Below, piece after piece: positions 1 to 8,030 of a stretch of DNA of 64,000 nucleotides. Both the position numbers and the translations under genes were made by a program. Under the pieces are notes generated by a model that worked only from the letters and a program-made list of their open reading frames with translations, was not told the DNA's origin and ran no database searches. Source of the DNA: Methylophilus sp. 13 (GTDB lineage: Bacteria > Pseudomonadota > Gammaproteobacteria > Burkholderiales > Methylophilaceae); contig NZ_JADKYR010000005.1 in assembly GCF_015354335.1 (NCBI RefSeq), forward strand, positions 1-64,000, read 5' to 3'. Each line of letters opens with the position of its first letter. The first letter of the stretch is position 1.

Positions 1-102
1 AGCAGAGAGCTAGTTTCGGATCGGCTGGAAATTTTGAAGGTTATTGAATGGATACGAAGTTTGACTACTGAGGACTTTTGCTCAAAAAACTTACATTTAT
101 GA
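1..102 (+). CDS. C-terminal end of a gene cut by the window edge (unknown)
   Basis: An open frame runs from base 1 to a TGA at 100-102 and gives about 33 residues with ordinary protein composition, including ELVSDRLEILKVIEWIRSLT. It could be the tail of a larger gene starting left of the window. The mix of charged and hydrophobic residues looks like a helical protein end, but 33 residues are too few to name a family. It lies in the same AT-rich accessory block as the following SRAP gene, about 175 bases upstream of it. It may also be chance. Confidence 0.4.
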   Translation, partial: SRELVSDRLEILKVIEWIRSLTTEDFCSKNLHL

Positions 103-277
103 CCTTAGAATATGGAGTCATATTCGGAAAATTGTATGGCAATCCTTAAAAGATTTAGCCAATAAGTGTTACCCAGAATAATAGTTATCTCAGTAATCAC
201 GCTAATTTAGTGTATTTGAATACATCTTACGATCAATTTATATTTGAAAGAAATAATGGCCAAATATACTTTCTCTT

Positions 278-931
278 ATGTGTAGCAATTTTGAACCGAT
301 TAAACATACTCAAGTAGCATGGGTTAAACATCACTTTGACTGTCAGTTGCCTGCGGCTGATTGGCCAGCAGAGACATATCCAACGTATGCTGCTCCATTC
401 GTATATGTTGATCAAGGAAAACTAAAATGCGAACTGGCACAATTTGGTTTAGTGCCACACTGGGCTCAAGACAAGAAAAAATTTGGTCTCAAAACGTATA
501 ATGCGCGGTCAGAGACTGTGAGTGAAAAGCCATCGTATCGCATGGCCTGGCGTGAGCGGAGATTTGGTCTTATCTTAACTGAACGCTTCTATGAACCCTG
601 CTACGAGTCCGGTAGAGCTGTCAGAACTGGCATCTATCGATCAGATGGGCAGCCCACAGCCATCGCCTCCATTTGGGAGCGGATTATTGACCGTGAGACT
701 GGTGAAGTCCTCATGTCATTCTCGATGCTGACAGTGAATGCAGACGCGCACAGTTTCATGAAGCGTTTTCATAAACCCGAGGATGAAAAACGCTCTGTCG
801 TGGTGGTAGAAAATAATCACTTCATGAACTGGCTACATGCTACAAACGAGCAAGCCAAAGGTTTGCTGATGCTTAGTCGGGATGGGTATCTGGAGGCAGA
901 TTTTTCTAATGCACCGGCAAGCTTGTTTTAG
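278..931 (+). CDS. SRAP family protein (YedK/HMCES-like abasic-site DNA-protein crosslinking protein)
   Basis: 217 residues, the usual length of the SOS response-associated peptidase (SRAP) family. These proteins covalently trap abasic sites in single-stranded DNA through the N-terminal cysteine exposed after Met removal. The expected residues are visible: Cys2, the NARSE motif (Asn75, Arg77), Glu106 in FYEP, and His165 in FHKPEDEKR. The exact match of Cys2 to the mature N-terminus supports the ATG at 278, although no strong Shine-Dalgarno precedes it. The gene is followed by an orphan hicB-like gene and lies on the same AT-rich segment as umuDC, from which it is separated by the inserted three-gene module; SRAP genes are often SOS-associated in bacteria. 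I see no clear LexA box upstream. Function is confident at family level. Confidence 0.9.
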   Translation: MCSNFEPIKHTQVAWVKHHFDCQLPAADWPAETYPTYAAPFVYVDQGKLKCELAQFGLVPHWAQDKKKFGLKTYNARSETVSEKPSYRMAWRERRFGLILTERFYEPCYESGRAVRTGIYRSDGQPTAIASIWERIIDRETGEVLMSFSMLTVNADAHSFMKRFHKPEDEKRSVVVVENNHFMNWLHATNEQAKGLLMLSRDGYLEADFSNAPASLF

Positions 932-963
932 CATAAGCTTTAATTTGATATTGGGGATTCGTA

Positions 964-1170
964 ATGAAAACTGTTGAATTTACGATTGAAAAATGCAGGG
1001 ACACCAACCAGTACGTCGGCATCATTCCAGGTATTTCTGGGGCGCATACTCAAGGCGAGTCGATAAAATCACTATTGGATAATTTGAAAGAGGTTTGCGA
1101 GCTTTTGGAAGTGAAAGGCGTATTGCTGACAGGGCAATACGAAGGCGCTGCTTACAGAGTGGCTCTATGA
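964..1170 (+). CDS. HicB-like antitoxin (orphan)
   Basis: 68 residues resembling short HicB antitoxins: an N-terminal beta-rich segment, then the IPGISGAHTQGES element typical of the HicB partial RNase-H-like fold, then a helix with NLKEVCELL. No C-terminal DNA-binding domain is present. HicB normally neutralises the HicA mRNA-cleaving toxin encoded next to it, but no HicA-like ORF (small, double-stranded-RNA-binding-like, catalytic His) is visible on either side, so this is an orphan. The start has a GGGGATTC-type purine-rich stretch upstream. Its last 40 codons are duplicated at 5653-5772, downstream of the inserted ATPase module. It may be a leftover of a former toxin-antitoxin pair or a stand-alone regulator. 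Confidence 0.75.
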   Translation: MKTVEFTIEKCRDTNQYVGIIPGISGAHTQGESIKSLLDNLKEVCELLEVKGVLLTGQYEGAAYRVAL

Positions 1171-1198
1171 ATCTGAGCTATTCATCATTCATTTGACT
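1052..1198 (+). repeat. 147-bp direct repeat, left copy (covers hicB 3' end)
   Basis: Bases 1052-1198 match 5654-5800 without any insertion or deletion; I count 10 mismatches by eye. The repeat starts inside hicB, covers its last 40 codons and stop, and continues 28 bases past the stop. The two copies flank the three-gene nuclease/ATPase module as direct repeats. The reading frame, including a stop, is kept in both. Confidence 0.95.
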
Positions 1199-1412
1199 AA
1201 TTATCCAAACTACTTTTACAAGACTATCAATCATGTAACATGATCGTGCACAACTTTTTACTTTATAGAAGAGCTATACTTAATTTCGAATTTAGTATAA
1301 ATCTCGGGAGTTATTGCAGCATGATTACAACGAAGTCTTAGTTGCATACAGATAACTAAATAAAAGCTGTCACTGTGAAAAGTGAATAAAAATAACAATT
1401 CAAGGGGGCAAG

Positions 1413-2645
1413 GTGAGTAGTGTAACGGAAGAAAGCTATCCAGATAGTGCAGTATCCTCATGGAGCGGCTTCGTCTATCAAGGAAAAGTTGCGCTATATC
1501 ACTGCTTATGCCTAATCAATAAAGGTGATACGGATTTCGAACTTCAATTAGATAGCAGTGACGACTTCGCAATTTATAAAAATAGTGCATTGGTAAGCGC
1601 TCACCAGGTAAAGGCAAAGATAGGAAGGTACCGAAGCGGTTACGTCGCCGCTTTAGAGAAATCGTCCCTTATAGAGTTTGATAGAATCAAGGGCGTTTCT
1701 CGTTTTTTCCATGTATCCATTCAACTGGACGACACTAGCGACTACTCGGGCGGGAATGGTGAGCTTGTCAAATTTTATGAATACGGCAGCAATAAATTCT
1801 GCGGTCTGGGAGAAATAGAAGTCCTGACAAAAGAAATTATTGAACAGATCTGTAGGAGCAAGTCGATTCTACTAAGTGCAAACCTCCTAGATTACAATTA
1901 TTGCCTTCTGTCTGAGAAAATAAGCACAAAGGCTTTAGAAATACATCGCTTAGTACAAGAAGATCGCGTGCAGGCTAACCAAGCTGCTTACCAGAGCCGA
2001 ATTACAGCACAGAGCATAATTGATGACATTTTGGCTCAGAATCCTCACGAAGATGTGGAGTACTATGCTGCTGATCTAAAATCCAAGTTGTGCAGCCATT
2101 TAGAAGACAGGCTTGATCAGGCTTTACCAAGCTTGAATGATGAATTGTACGCCCGATCCCGACGTCTTTTTGACTATATCCGTGAAAAAAAAGCCAGCGA
2201 ACTGAAAACGTTATGTCAGCTAATTAAACCGTCCGAGCGATTTTCAAGCATTCAGAAGGCAGATATAAGGCGTTATTCAGGCCTGATTGATTCCATGAAT
2301 ATAGAGCCTATATTGATACAATTTCCTCACTATCTAGATTCCGATAATAAATTCTACTTGCCCACTGCTCTTGATCTACCAGAACTAGCAGACGAGGAAG
2401 GGTGCACTGCAGATCTATTGGGTGAAATGCAAAGTAATGGAGATCTTCTCAATCTTCTCTATGAATACAATCATCTTATCGCGAGCAGATCTATACAGAC
2501 TTTCGTTGTCAATACTAAATATACACGTCCTGACGACCTAACCAATCCAGATCTAGTAGATCGCATTGATAGTAAAATTACCAAATCACTCTGCCTTAGC
2601 ATAATGACTAAGGCGGATGCAGAGGCTAAACTTAATGATAAATAA
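1413..2645 (+). CDS. Predicted effector of a Lamassu / ABC-three-component defence module (Cap4-like nuclease N-domain)
   Basis: 410 residues, starting at GTG with AAGGGGG a few bases upstream. The N-terminal ~130 residues resemble the Cap4/DUF4297-type restriction-endonuclease fold: GFVYQG at 19-24, Glu43 in a strand, SSDDF with Asp50-Asp51, and the HQVK strand at 64-67. Asp51, Gln65 and Lys67 fit a D...QxK active site. The rest (about 150-410) is helical and divergent, and probably docks onto the partner proteins. The order effector, middle component, SMC-like ATPase, with overlapping genes, matches Lamassu (lmuA-lmuC-lmuB) and the wider ABC-three-component class. In that class the ATPase is thought to sense foreign DNA and release the nuclease. 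The operon is bounded by a duplicated hicB end. Nuclease assignment is by motif only. Confidence 0.7.
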   Translation: MSSVTEESYPDSAVSSWSGFVYQGKVALYHCLCLINKGDTDFELQLDSSDDFAIYKNSALVSAHQVKAKIGRYRSGYVAALEKSSLIEFDRIKGVSRFFHVSIQLDDTSDYSGGNGELVKFYEYGSNKFCGLGEIEVLTKEIIEQICRSKSILLSANLLDYNYCLLSEKISTKALEIHRLVQEDRVQANQAAYQSRITAQSIIDDILAQNPHEDVEYYAADLKSKLCSHLEDRLDQALPSLNDELYARSRRLFDYIREKKASELKTLCQLIKPSERFSSIQKADIRRYSGLIDSMNIEPILIQFPHYLDSDNKFYLPTALDLPELADEEGCTADLLGEMQSNGDLLNLLYEYNHLIASRSIQTFVVNTKYTRPDDLTNPDLVDRIDSKITKSLCLSIMTKADAEAKLNDK

Positions 2646-3300
2646 GATAATTGATGAGGCTCTGATAGCCCATGGCTTTAAAAAAGAAAATGTGAACGAG
2701 GTCACAAGCTTCTACATACGTGAATCAGGTTCTGAGATTAGATTTGCGATTCTGCATCAACTTTCCACACTTCTCACACCAGCTGAACTTAATACTGCTA
2801 TCAACAAATCGGCGCCCTCTGCATTTCTTGGTCACCCCGCATTCAAGAAAAATTGTGACTTAATTTGTATCCATCGACTGAACAAGCTGGCAGAGTTTAA
2901 AAATTACGAAGAGCAAATTTTTGCGATCGAAGAAGATCCTCACTTCTTTAAAAAGTACATTTTGTATTACAGCGATACCGAAGAAGAGGCTATTAAGACT
3001 TATACCTATGATGATCTAAAAGCAACTATCTCGGATAAAAGCCAATTCAACAGCTACAAGAATGATCCACTTGCTGCAACACAATATAGCGTGGCAGCAA
3101 AGATCTACATTAAGCTTCCCTTCCTTGAGCTTCCCTTTAAGCGAAGTGATCTAGTTTCATTACGTCTTCAAGCAAATGAAGCAGTAGCTGAAGCAGGTCT
3201 CGATACGACATACTCAACTATTCAAAGGCTGACCCCGAAAAATATAGATGAACTTATGAAGGAGCTAATCGGCAATGAGCTGGAAAATAACGCGAATTGA
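2635..3300 (+). CDS. Middle component (LmuC-like) of the three-component module
   Basis: About 221 residues from ATG 2635, which overlaps the effector stop by 11 bases and has AGAGG roughly ten bases upstream; an in-frame ATG at 2617 would add six residues but has no better ribosome binding site. I recognise no enzymatic motif. The protein begins with a short helix (INKIIDEALIAHGF), has a hydrophobic patch ILHQLSTLL near residue 40 and the motif FLELPFKRSDL in the C-terminal third. Size, position between effector and ATPase, and translational overlap on both sides fit the middle component of ABC-three-component systems, an adaptor that holds effector and ATPase together. Role is inferred mainly from operon position. 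Confidence 0.6.
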   Translation: MINKIIDEALIAHGFKKENVNEVTSFYIRESGSEIRFAILHQLSTLLTPAELNTAINKSAPSAFLGHPAFKKNCDLICIHRLNKLAEFKNYEEQIFAIEEDPHFFKKYILYYSDTEEEAIKTYTYDDLKATISDKSQFNSYKNDPLAATQYSVAAKIYIKLPFLELPFKRSDLVSLRLQANEAVAEAGLDTTYSTIQRLTPKNIDELMKELIGNELENNAN

Positions 3301-5602
3301 AGTTTCTAGCTTCAAAGCTTTCAAATATATAAATTTGGATTTAGGCACAGCCTCTCTTTTGACCCTTGATGGTCCAAATGGATATGGAAAGACAAGTATC
3401 TTTGATGCATTAGAGTTGCTGCTGACCGGACAAATCAAAAGAGTTCATAATCTTTTCTCAACGCTGATGACAGCGAACAAAAAAAATTATGATGACAATT
3501 TGCTGTGGAATACACGTTCCGGAAAAAAAGACCTTTCAATCAAAATCGAGTTTGTAAGTGGCGACCGTAGGCTAGTTCTAGCCAGGTATGCGCCAGTCAG
3601 TACACTCGAAACGAAAGCGAATAACCGAGCAGACAAATTCCAGCATTTCTCGCTACACGAGCTGCCCAACTTTGAATCTGAGGACTATACCTCCTCCAAT
3701 AAAAGAGATAATGAGTTTCTGGATAAAACCTTTGGAAAGAATTTTAGAGAGAATTTCTCATTCTTAAATTACCTCGAACAAGGGCAAAACAAATTGCTCC
3801 ACACTAGAGTAGATGAGCGGAAGGATGCCCTCGGAAACCTATTTAACATTAGTGATGTTGCCGCAGAAATTGAAAATTGTCGCTCGTTAGAGGCAAGACT
3901 TACCAAGTACATACGTGATGACACTCGTGTAGCAATAGCGACCTCATTAGAAGACGAGTGCGTTGCTTTGCGTGAAATGGTTCAGGCTGACCTCTCAAAT
4001 GTTGAATATAAAAAAATAACTAATGTTGAACTTGAGCCAAGTTGGGACAAGGAAAATCCATTTCCCACTTACGATGCAGGTTTGTATGCCCAATATATTG
4101 AGTCAATTCGTAAACTGAATGAAATACTTCCACTAAAAGCAGCGATACGCACCAGAGCCGGCAATGAAGCTATCGAAGCTGAAATCAGGATTCATGCAGA
4201 GTCAATTGCCGCTCTGGCTAAGTTGGGGTCGAATATAAGTGACTTAGATGATTTGGATCAAGCCAAAAAAGAAATTGACCAACTGGGCAAAGCCTTGTCC
4301 GTCATTAAAAAGGGTGCTTTGGCCATTACAATTGAGCAACTTCACACGCTACCAGGATTGGGGAGTGAACGGCTGAAGTGGTTTGAAGAGCAGATTACGG
4401 CGCGGAATAAACTTCAGACACAAAACACTGCCAATGAGAGCGCGGCAGCCGAACTTGCTCGATTGAAACAACAGCTTTTGGAAGAGCATTCCAGAATTTA
4501 TCCTGATGATGAGTTTTGCCCCCTTTGCGGTACTGATTGGAATTCTCATGCATCCCTACTCGAAGCTGTTGAAGTCAGAGCGCATAAGATTGGTGAGGCA
4601 TTGAGCAAGGATGGTCGAGACTTAGTAGCTCTGACTACGTCGTTGTCCTCAGAACTCTCCGTGATAGAAGCGTATATCCATGAGCGCGAGGCCGAATTCA
4701 ACGTTGGGTATAACGATGCGCTGCATAAAGCGCTTATAGAAGTTAGAAGCCGTCTATCTACAATTCAGCAAATGGGTGAACGTCTCAAGTCTGAAGGCAT
4801 CGAGACAAACTTCATATTCAGCGACGACCAAACAGTCATTGCGGCTCGCATTGAATTTCTACGTAGTTCGATGCAAGCCAAAAAAACGAGCGAAACCGTA
4901 GATCTCCCAGATGATTGGCACCAAATCATTGGAGCAGCCTTCAGGGATTTGGAGAGCTTTTACATTCTTGATCCTCAAGATCTCAAAGACAAAGAACTTT
5001 ATATAAACATTAAAGCTAATGAAGCCCAAAGCACCAAGCTTCAGAAATGTTTGGTTGAGTTACAGAAAATTCGACGCGAAAATGAGGCGGCCAACAAAGC
5101 AAAAGATAAGTTGACTAAGCTCCGTACAACTTTAGAGAAGGCTGAACAAAAGTATGCCGATCAAACTATCTCAGAAATTGAGCTTATTTTTCATATCTAC
5201 AGTGGTCGGCTCATCCAAAACTACCAACGTGGCCTCGGATTATTTATTGAGAGCCGTGACGGCAAGCAATTACGGTTCCTGACAGCAGAAAAGTCTGACC
5301 ACGATGCAGTGATGTCAATGAGTTCTGGCCAAGTGTCAGCCCTCAGTCTTGCCTTTTTCCTATCATTAAATAAAGTTTATGCGGACGTTCCTCTAATCCT
5401 TATTGATGATCCATCTCAGTCTCTAGACGATGTAAATATTGCCTCTCTTACAGACTTACTCCGCTGTGAACTAAAGCATTGCCAACTAATTGTATCGTCC
5501 CACGAAGAAGATATTTCAGCTTACATGCGATATCGCTTTGATCGGGCTGGATTGACAACGACCTCGCTTAATATGCAGCTCTTAGCAAAAGAAGGAACAT
5601 AA
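3275..5602 (+). CDS. SMC/Rad50-like ABC ATPase (LmuB-like) of the three-component module
   Basis: 775 residues with full SMC/RecN-type architecture. Walker A is GPNGYGKTS at 33-41. Two coiled-coil arms flank a zinc-hook-like CPLCG with Cys415 and Cys418. An ABC signature-like MSSGQVSALSLA lies near 681-692, and Walker B is LILIDDPSQSLDD with Asp711-Asp712. The start overlaps the preceding gene by 26 bases with AAGGAG ahead of ATG 3275. Proteins of this type dimerise on DNA through the zinc hook; in Lamassu systems the SMC protein is considered the sensor of foreign DNA. The C-terminus runs straight to the stop with no extra domain. The gene is followed by a hicB fragment, not by another module member, so the operon has three genes. 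Confidence 0.85.
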   Translation: MSWKITRIEVSSFKAFKYINLDLGTASLLTLDGPNGYGKTSIFDALELLLTGQIKRVHNLFSTLMTANKKNYDDNLLWNTRSGKKDLSIKIEFVSGDRRLVLARYAPVSTLETKANNRADKFQHFSLHELPNFESEDYTSSNKRDNEFLDKTFGKNFRENFSFLNYLEQGQNKLLHTRVDERKDALGNLFNISDVAAEIENCRSLEARLTKYIRDDTRVAIATSLEDECVALREMVQADLSNVEYKKITNVELEPSWDKENPFPTYDAGLYAQYIESIRKLNEILPLKAAIRTRAGNEAIEAEIRIHAESIAALAKLGSNISDLDDLDQAKKEIDQLGKALSVIKKGALAITIEQLHTLPGLGSERLKWFEEQITARNKLQTQNTANESAAAELARLKQQLLEEHSRIYPDDEFCPLCGTDWNSHASLLEAVEVRAHKIGEALSKDGRDLVALTTSLSSELSVIEAYIHEREAEFNVGYNDALHKALIEVRSRLSTIQQMGERLKSEGIETNFIFSDDQTVIAARIEFLRSSMQAKKTSETVDLPDDWHQIIGAAFRDLESFYILDPQDLKDKELYINIKANEAQSTKLQKCLVELQKIRRENEAANKAKDKLTKLRTTLEKAEQKYADQTISEIELIFHIYSGRLIQNYQRGLGLFIESRDGKQLRFLTAEKSDHDAVMSMSSGQVSALSLAFFLSLNKVYADVPLILIDDPSQSLDDVNIASLTDLLRCELKHCQLIVSSHEEDISAYMRYRFDRAGLTTTSLNMQLLAKEGT

Positions 5603-5652
5603 TGCAGCTGCCTTCAGTAATTCAATGAATACCTAAGGTGATATAACTAGCT

Positions 5653-5772
5653 GAAGGCGAGTCGATAAAATCGCTATTGGATAATTTAAAAGAGGTTTGC
5701 GAGCTTTTGGAAGTGAGAGGTGTATTGCTGAGAGGGCAATACGAAGGCCCTGCTTACAAAATGACTCTATAA
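5653..5772 (+). pseudogene. hicB 3' fragment (duplicate)
   Basis: Forty codons matching the last 40 of the intact hicB at 964-1170, starting at EGESIKSLLDNLKE and ending at TAA 5770-5772. An in-frame TAA at 5644-5646 and the lack of a start show that it is not translated as HicB. The differences from the intact copy are point changes only, several silent or conservative, so the copy was once part of a functional gene or was acquired from a related one. Confidence 0.9.
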
Positions 5773-5800
5773 ATCTGAGCTATTCATCATTCATTTGACT
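5654..5800 (+). repeat. 147-bp direct repeat, right copy
   Basis: Second copy of the repeat at 1052-1198. It ends inside the last codons of umuC on the other strand, 10 bases beyond the umuC stop. The umuC coding end therefore abuts the repeat directly. The pair delimits a unit of 4,602 bases (repeat plus module). Confidence 0.95.
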
Positions 5801-7083
5801 CTTAACAGGTCATTCCAATTTCCAGTGTAATTCGGGCTGAGATAGTTACGCTGCATCTTCCATGATTGCACCTCTCCTTCAGCAGCAGTTTTAACGGTCC
5901 CTTTAGAATATTTTTTATTAATTTGGTCCATGACGGTCATCAGTGCTTGAGATTTCGGGTCGTCACTGGAAAAGCCAAACATATCATTCTGCAATCCCTT
6001 ACTTGAGACAGTCTCAAGCATCATCACGCCGCATTTCTGATAATAAATCCCAGGCCGGTATATTTTCTTCAAAATCCACAAGGCGGCTTTAGTGATCTTG
6101 GGCGTAGAGTTGGTCGGTGCAGGAAAGCCAATTGAGAGGCTATTCGCGTAATAAGGTGCTTGGTCGTGCGGGCTATTCATGATGAATACGTATACACCAT
6201 TCGCATGCAACCCTTTACTGCGCATGCGTTCTGCTGCAATGCCCGCATGAAAAGCTACTGCCTGACTGAGATCTTCGAGAGTAGAGGCTCGCACGCCAAA
6301 CGAGCGTGAACTCATCACCTGTTTGGCCTCGGGTAGCTCGTCTTCCATTTCTATCCAAACTTCACCACTCAGTTCTCGCGCAGTACGCTCCAGTAGCACC
6401 CCAAACTTGTCGCGGATTCGCTTGTGGTCGGCTTTCTTTAACCGTAGTGCGGTAAAGACACCTACCTCATTTAATTTTGCCTCAAGCCGTCTACCCACGC
6501 CCCAGACTTTAGACACAGGCAAATCAGCAAGGATGCCATCCACTTCAGATTCTGACAGGGAGGTGAAATCGCATACTCCGTTCCACTGGGGCTGCTTTTT
6601 GGCGCAATGATTGGCGAGTTTTGCCAGGGTTTTACTATGGCCAAAGCCTACGCAAATGGGTAAGCCGGTCGAATCACGGACATCTCGCCTAATTTCCTGA
6701 CCATAGTCAGTGTAGTTGGCTTTGATGCCGGTCATTTCCAAGAATACCTCATCAATGGAATATTTCTCCATGCGAGGTGAATATCTTGATAGCACTGCCG
6801 TAAAGCGATTGCTCATATTGGCATAGAGTTCATAATTGGACGAAAACACGACTGTACCCAGCTTTTCCGCCACTTCCTTAATCTCAAACCAGGGGCGCGC
6901 CATATAAATATCCAGAGTTTCTTTGGCGAGCTTATTTTGTGCGATTACGCATCCATCATTATTGGATAGGACAACTACAGGTTTTCCCTGGATATCAGGA
7001 CGGAACACCTCCTCGCAGGAGGCATACATGGAATTCACGTCAGCGAGCGCAAAAACGCGTTTACGTGAATGAATTGATGACAT
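5791..7083 (-). CDS. umuC: DNA polymerase V catalytic subunit UmuC (Y family)
   Basis: 430 residues, full length for UmuC. The Y-family palm is clear: ALADVNSMYASCE with Asp15 and YSIDEVF with Asp111 and Glu112, the metal-binding catalytic residues. Helix-hairpin-helix and little-finger regions follow (VSKVWGVGRRL, then the C-terminal half). UmuC with processed UmuD' forms the error-prone polymerase V that copies damaged DNA. The start codon overlaps umuD by 23 bases, the usual coupled arrangement. The gene ends within the right copy of the 147-bp repeat. Accessory umuDC copies are common on plasmids and islands; I cannot tell whether the host has another set. Confidence 0.95.
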   Translation of the reverse strand: MSSIHSRKRVFALADVNSMYASCEEVFRPDIQGKPVVVLSNNDGCVIAQNKLAKETLDIYMARPWFEIKEVAEKLGTVVFSSNYELYANMSNRFTAVLSRYSPRMEKYSIDEVFLEMTGIKANYTDYGQEIRRDVRDSTGLPICVGFGHSKTLAKLANHCAKKQPQWNGVCDFTSLSESEVDGILADLPVSKVWGVGRRLEAKLNEVGVFTALRLKKADHKRIRDKFGVLLERTARELSGEVWIEMEDELPEAKQVMSSRSFGVRASTLEDLSQAVAFHAGIAAERMRSKGLHANGVYVFIMNSPHDQAPYYANSLSIGFPAPTNSTPKITKAALWILKKIYRPGIYYQKCGVMMLETVSSKGLQNDMFGFSSDDPKSQALMTVMDQINKKYSKGTVKTAAEGEVQSWKMQRNYLSPNYTGNWNDLLRVK

Positions 7084-7516
7084 GTTGCACTACACCCCAG
7101 ATAACCAGCTCTTGCCCTTCAGTAAACTCAATAGGTGGGTACGCCTTAGCCTTGTTCTCAGACAGGAGGCGGACAATTTTAAAGCGTTTGTATAGCCGCT
7201 TTACGACGAACTCGCCATCAACAATGGCAATAACAATATTCGATGATTTGGCTTTAGGTCCCAGCGCCCGGTTCACCACGAGTTTAGAACCAGGAAGAAT
7301 GCCAGCATCGATCATGGAGTCGCAGTCGTGATCCACTTGTACAATAAACGTGGCGGGTGGGTCCGTGACTAAAAGCTCGTTCAAATCGAGCTCTTTCATT
7401 TCATAATCCTGCGCGGCAGACGCAAAACGTGACTGCCCAGCACGCACTTTACCCTCATAAAAAGGGATTCGGACGATAGACGGGTTTTGGCTAATTGGAA
7501 CAGGCTGGTTAATCAT
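7061..7516 (-). CDS. umuD: UmuD-like S24 self-cleaving polymerase V subunit
   Basis: 151 residues of the LexA/UmuD S24 peptidase family. The cleavage site is probably Ala26-Gly27 (VRAGQS). The Ser-Lys dyad is Ser67 in CDSMIDAGILPG and Lys106 in FVVKRLYKR. It lacks the LexA helix-turn-helix, as expected for UmuD. RecA-stimulated autocleavage gives UmuD', which activates UmuC, encoded downstream and overlapping. The usual VxGDSM is VDHDCDSM here, a small variation upstream of the serine. The ATG at 7516 follows an AT-rich leader with inverted repeats that may hold the SOS operator. Confidence 0.92.
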   Translation of the reverse strand: MINQPVPISQNPSIVRIPFYEGKVRAGQSRFASAAQDYEMKELDLNELLVTDPPATFIVQVDHDCDSMIDAGILPGSKLVVNRALGPKAKSSNIVIAIVDGEFVVKRLYKRFKIVRLLSENKAKAYPPIEFTEGQELVIWGVVQHVINSFT

Positions 7517-7546
7517 GAAAAATCATGCCTCAACTTTAATCGCTAT

Positions 7547-7567
7547 CTGATTATTGTAACAACAATC
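7547..7567 (-). promoter_or_regulatory. Possible operator upstream of umuDC
   Basis: Read on the plus strand, 7547-7562 is CTG-N10-CAA, five of six matches to the CTG-N10-CAG LexA pattern. It overlaps an inverted repeat ATTGT-AACA-ACAAT at 7554-7567. It lies about 31-51 bases upstream of the umuD start, the expected place for an SOS operator. The match is imperfect, so this is a candidate only. Confidence 0.35.
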
Positions 7568-7754
7568 AAATTATTATTGTTACAGAAATAAGGTTGTATT
7601 TTTTGTAAAAGAATTGAATGCGAGCTTGTTTCCACAAGATCTGTGGATAAGGTCGTGGATGAGGTCTTGGTAAAATAAATAACTACTTGAATGTAAAGCA
7701 TTTTGGCAGGCTGCTCAAATAATGAACTTTCAAATTAATCAGCCATGTATTTCA

Positions 7755-7790
7755 AGCCATCAAAAGGTCCGTGAAGGACCTTTAATGGCT
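7755..7790. repeat. 36-bp inverted repeat
   Basis: AGCCAT at 7755-7760 pairs with ATGGCT at 7785-7790, and AAAGGTCC at 7763-7770 pairs with GGACCTTT at 7776-7783 around a 5-base loop. There is no run of T after either arm, so it is not a textbook intrinsic terminator. It could be a recombination or protein-binding site. Confidence 0.8.
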
Positions 7791-7810
7791 AATGGGCTTA
7801 CCCAAAGGGC

Positions 7811-7836
7811 GCTCTCACTAAAAATTACGTGAGAGC
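7811..7836. repeat. Inverted repeat / hairpin
   Basis: GCTCTCAC at 7811-7818 pairs perfectly with GTGAGAGC at 7829-7836 around a 10-base AT-rich loop. It follows the larger palindrome by 20 bases. Function unknown. Confidence 0.75.
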
Positions 7837-8030
7837 ATAAAAAGGGTTTAAAGGTTTAAGGGAAACAAGCCAAAGGATAATCAAAGGTAATGGAGCCTAC
7901 AAAATTTAAACTTTATGCTGGATAACGAAAATGGCATCTAGATCATGATATTGCTTGTTTGAATTGACCAGAAATGACTTTGAAGGATAAATGAAGCTAC
8001 AATGTGGCTACTAAACACTTAGAGATTTTT

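Larger units (their letters stand above)
7568..8030. other. Non-coding stretch between umuD and a RelB-like gene
   Basis: About 460 bases without a convincing gene on either strand. It contains two strong inverted repeats (7755-7790 and 7811-7836) but otherwise low-complexity AT-rich sequence. It marks the join between the AT-rich SOS block and the GC-rich defence block that starts near 8270. Confidence 0.6.

Noticed and set aside
7547-7562. A definite LexA box before umuD
   Set aside because: Only CTG-N10-CAA is present; kept as low-confidence candidate, not as an established SOS operator.
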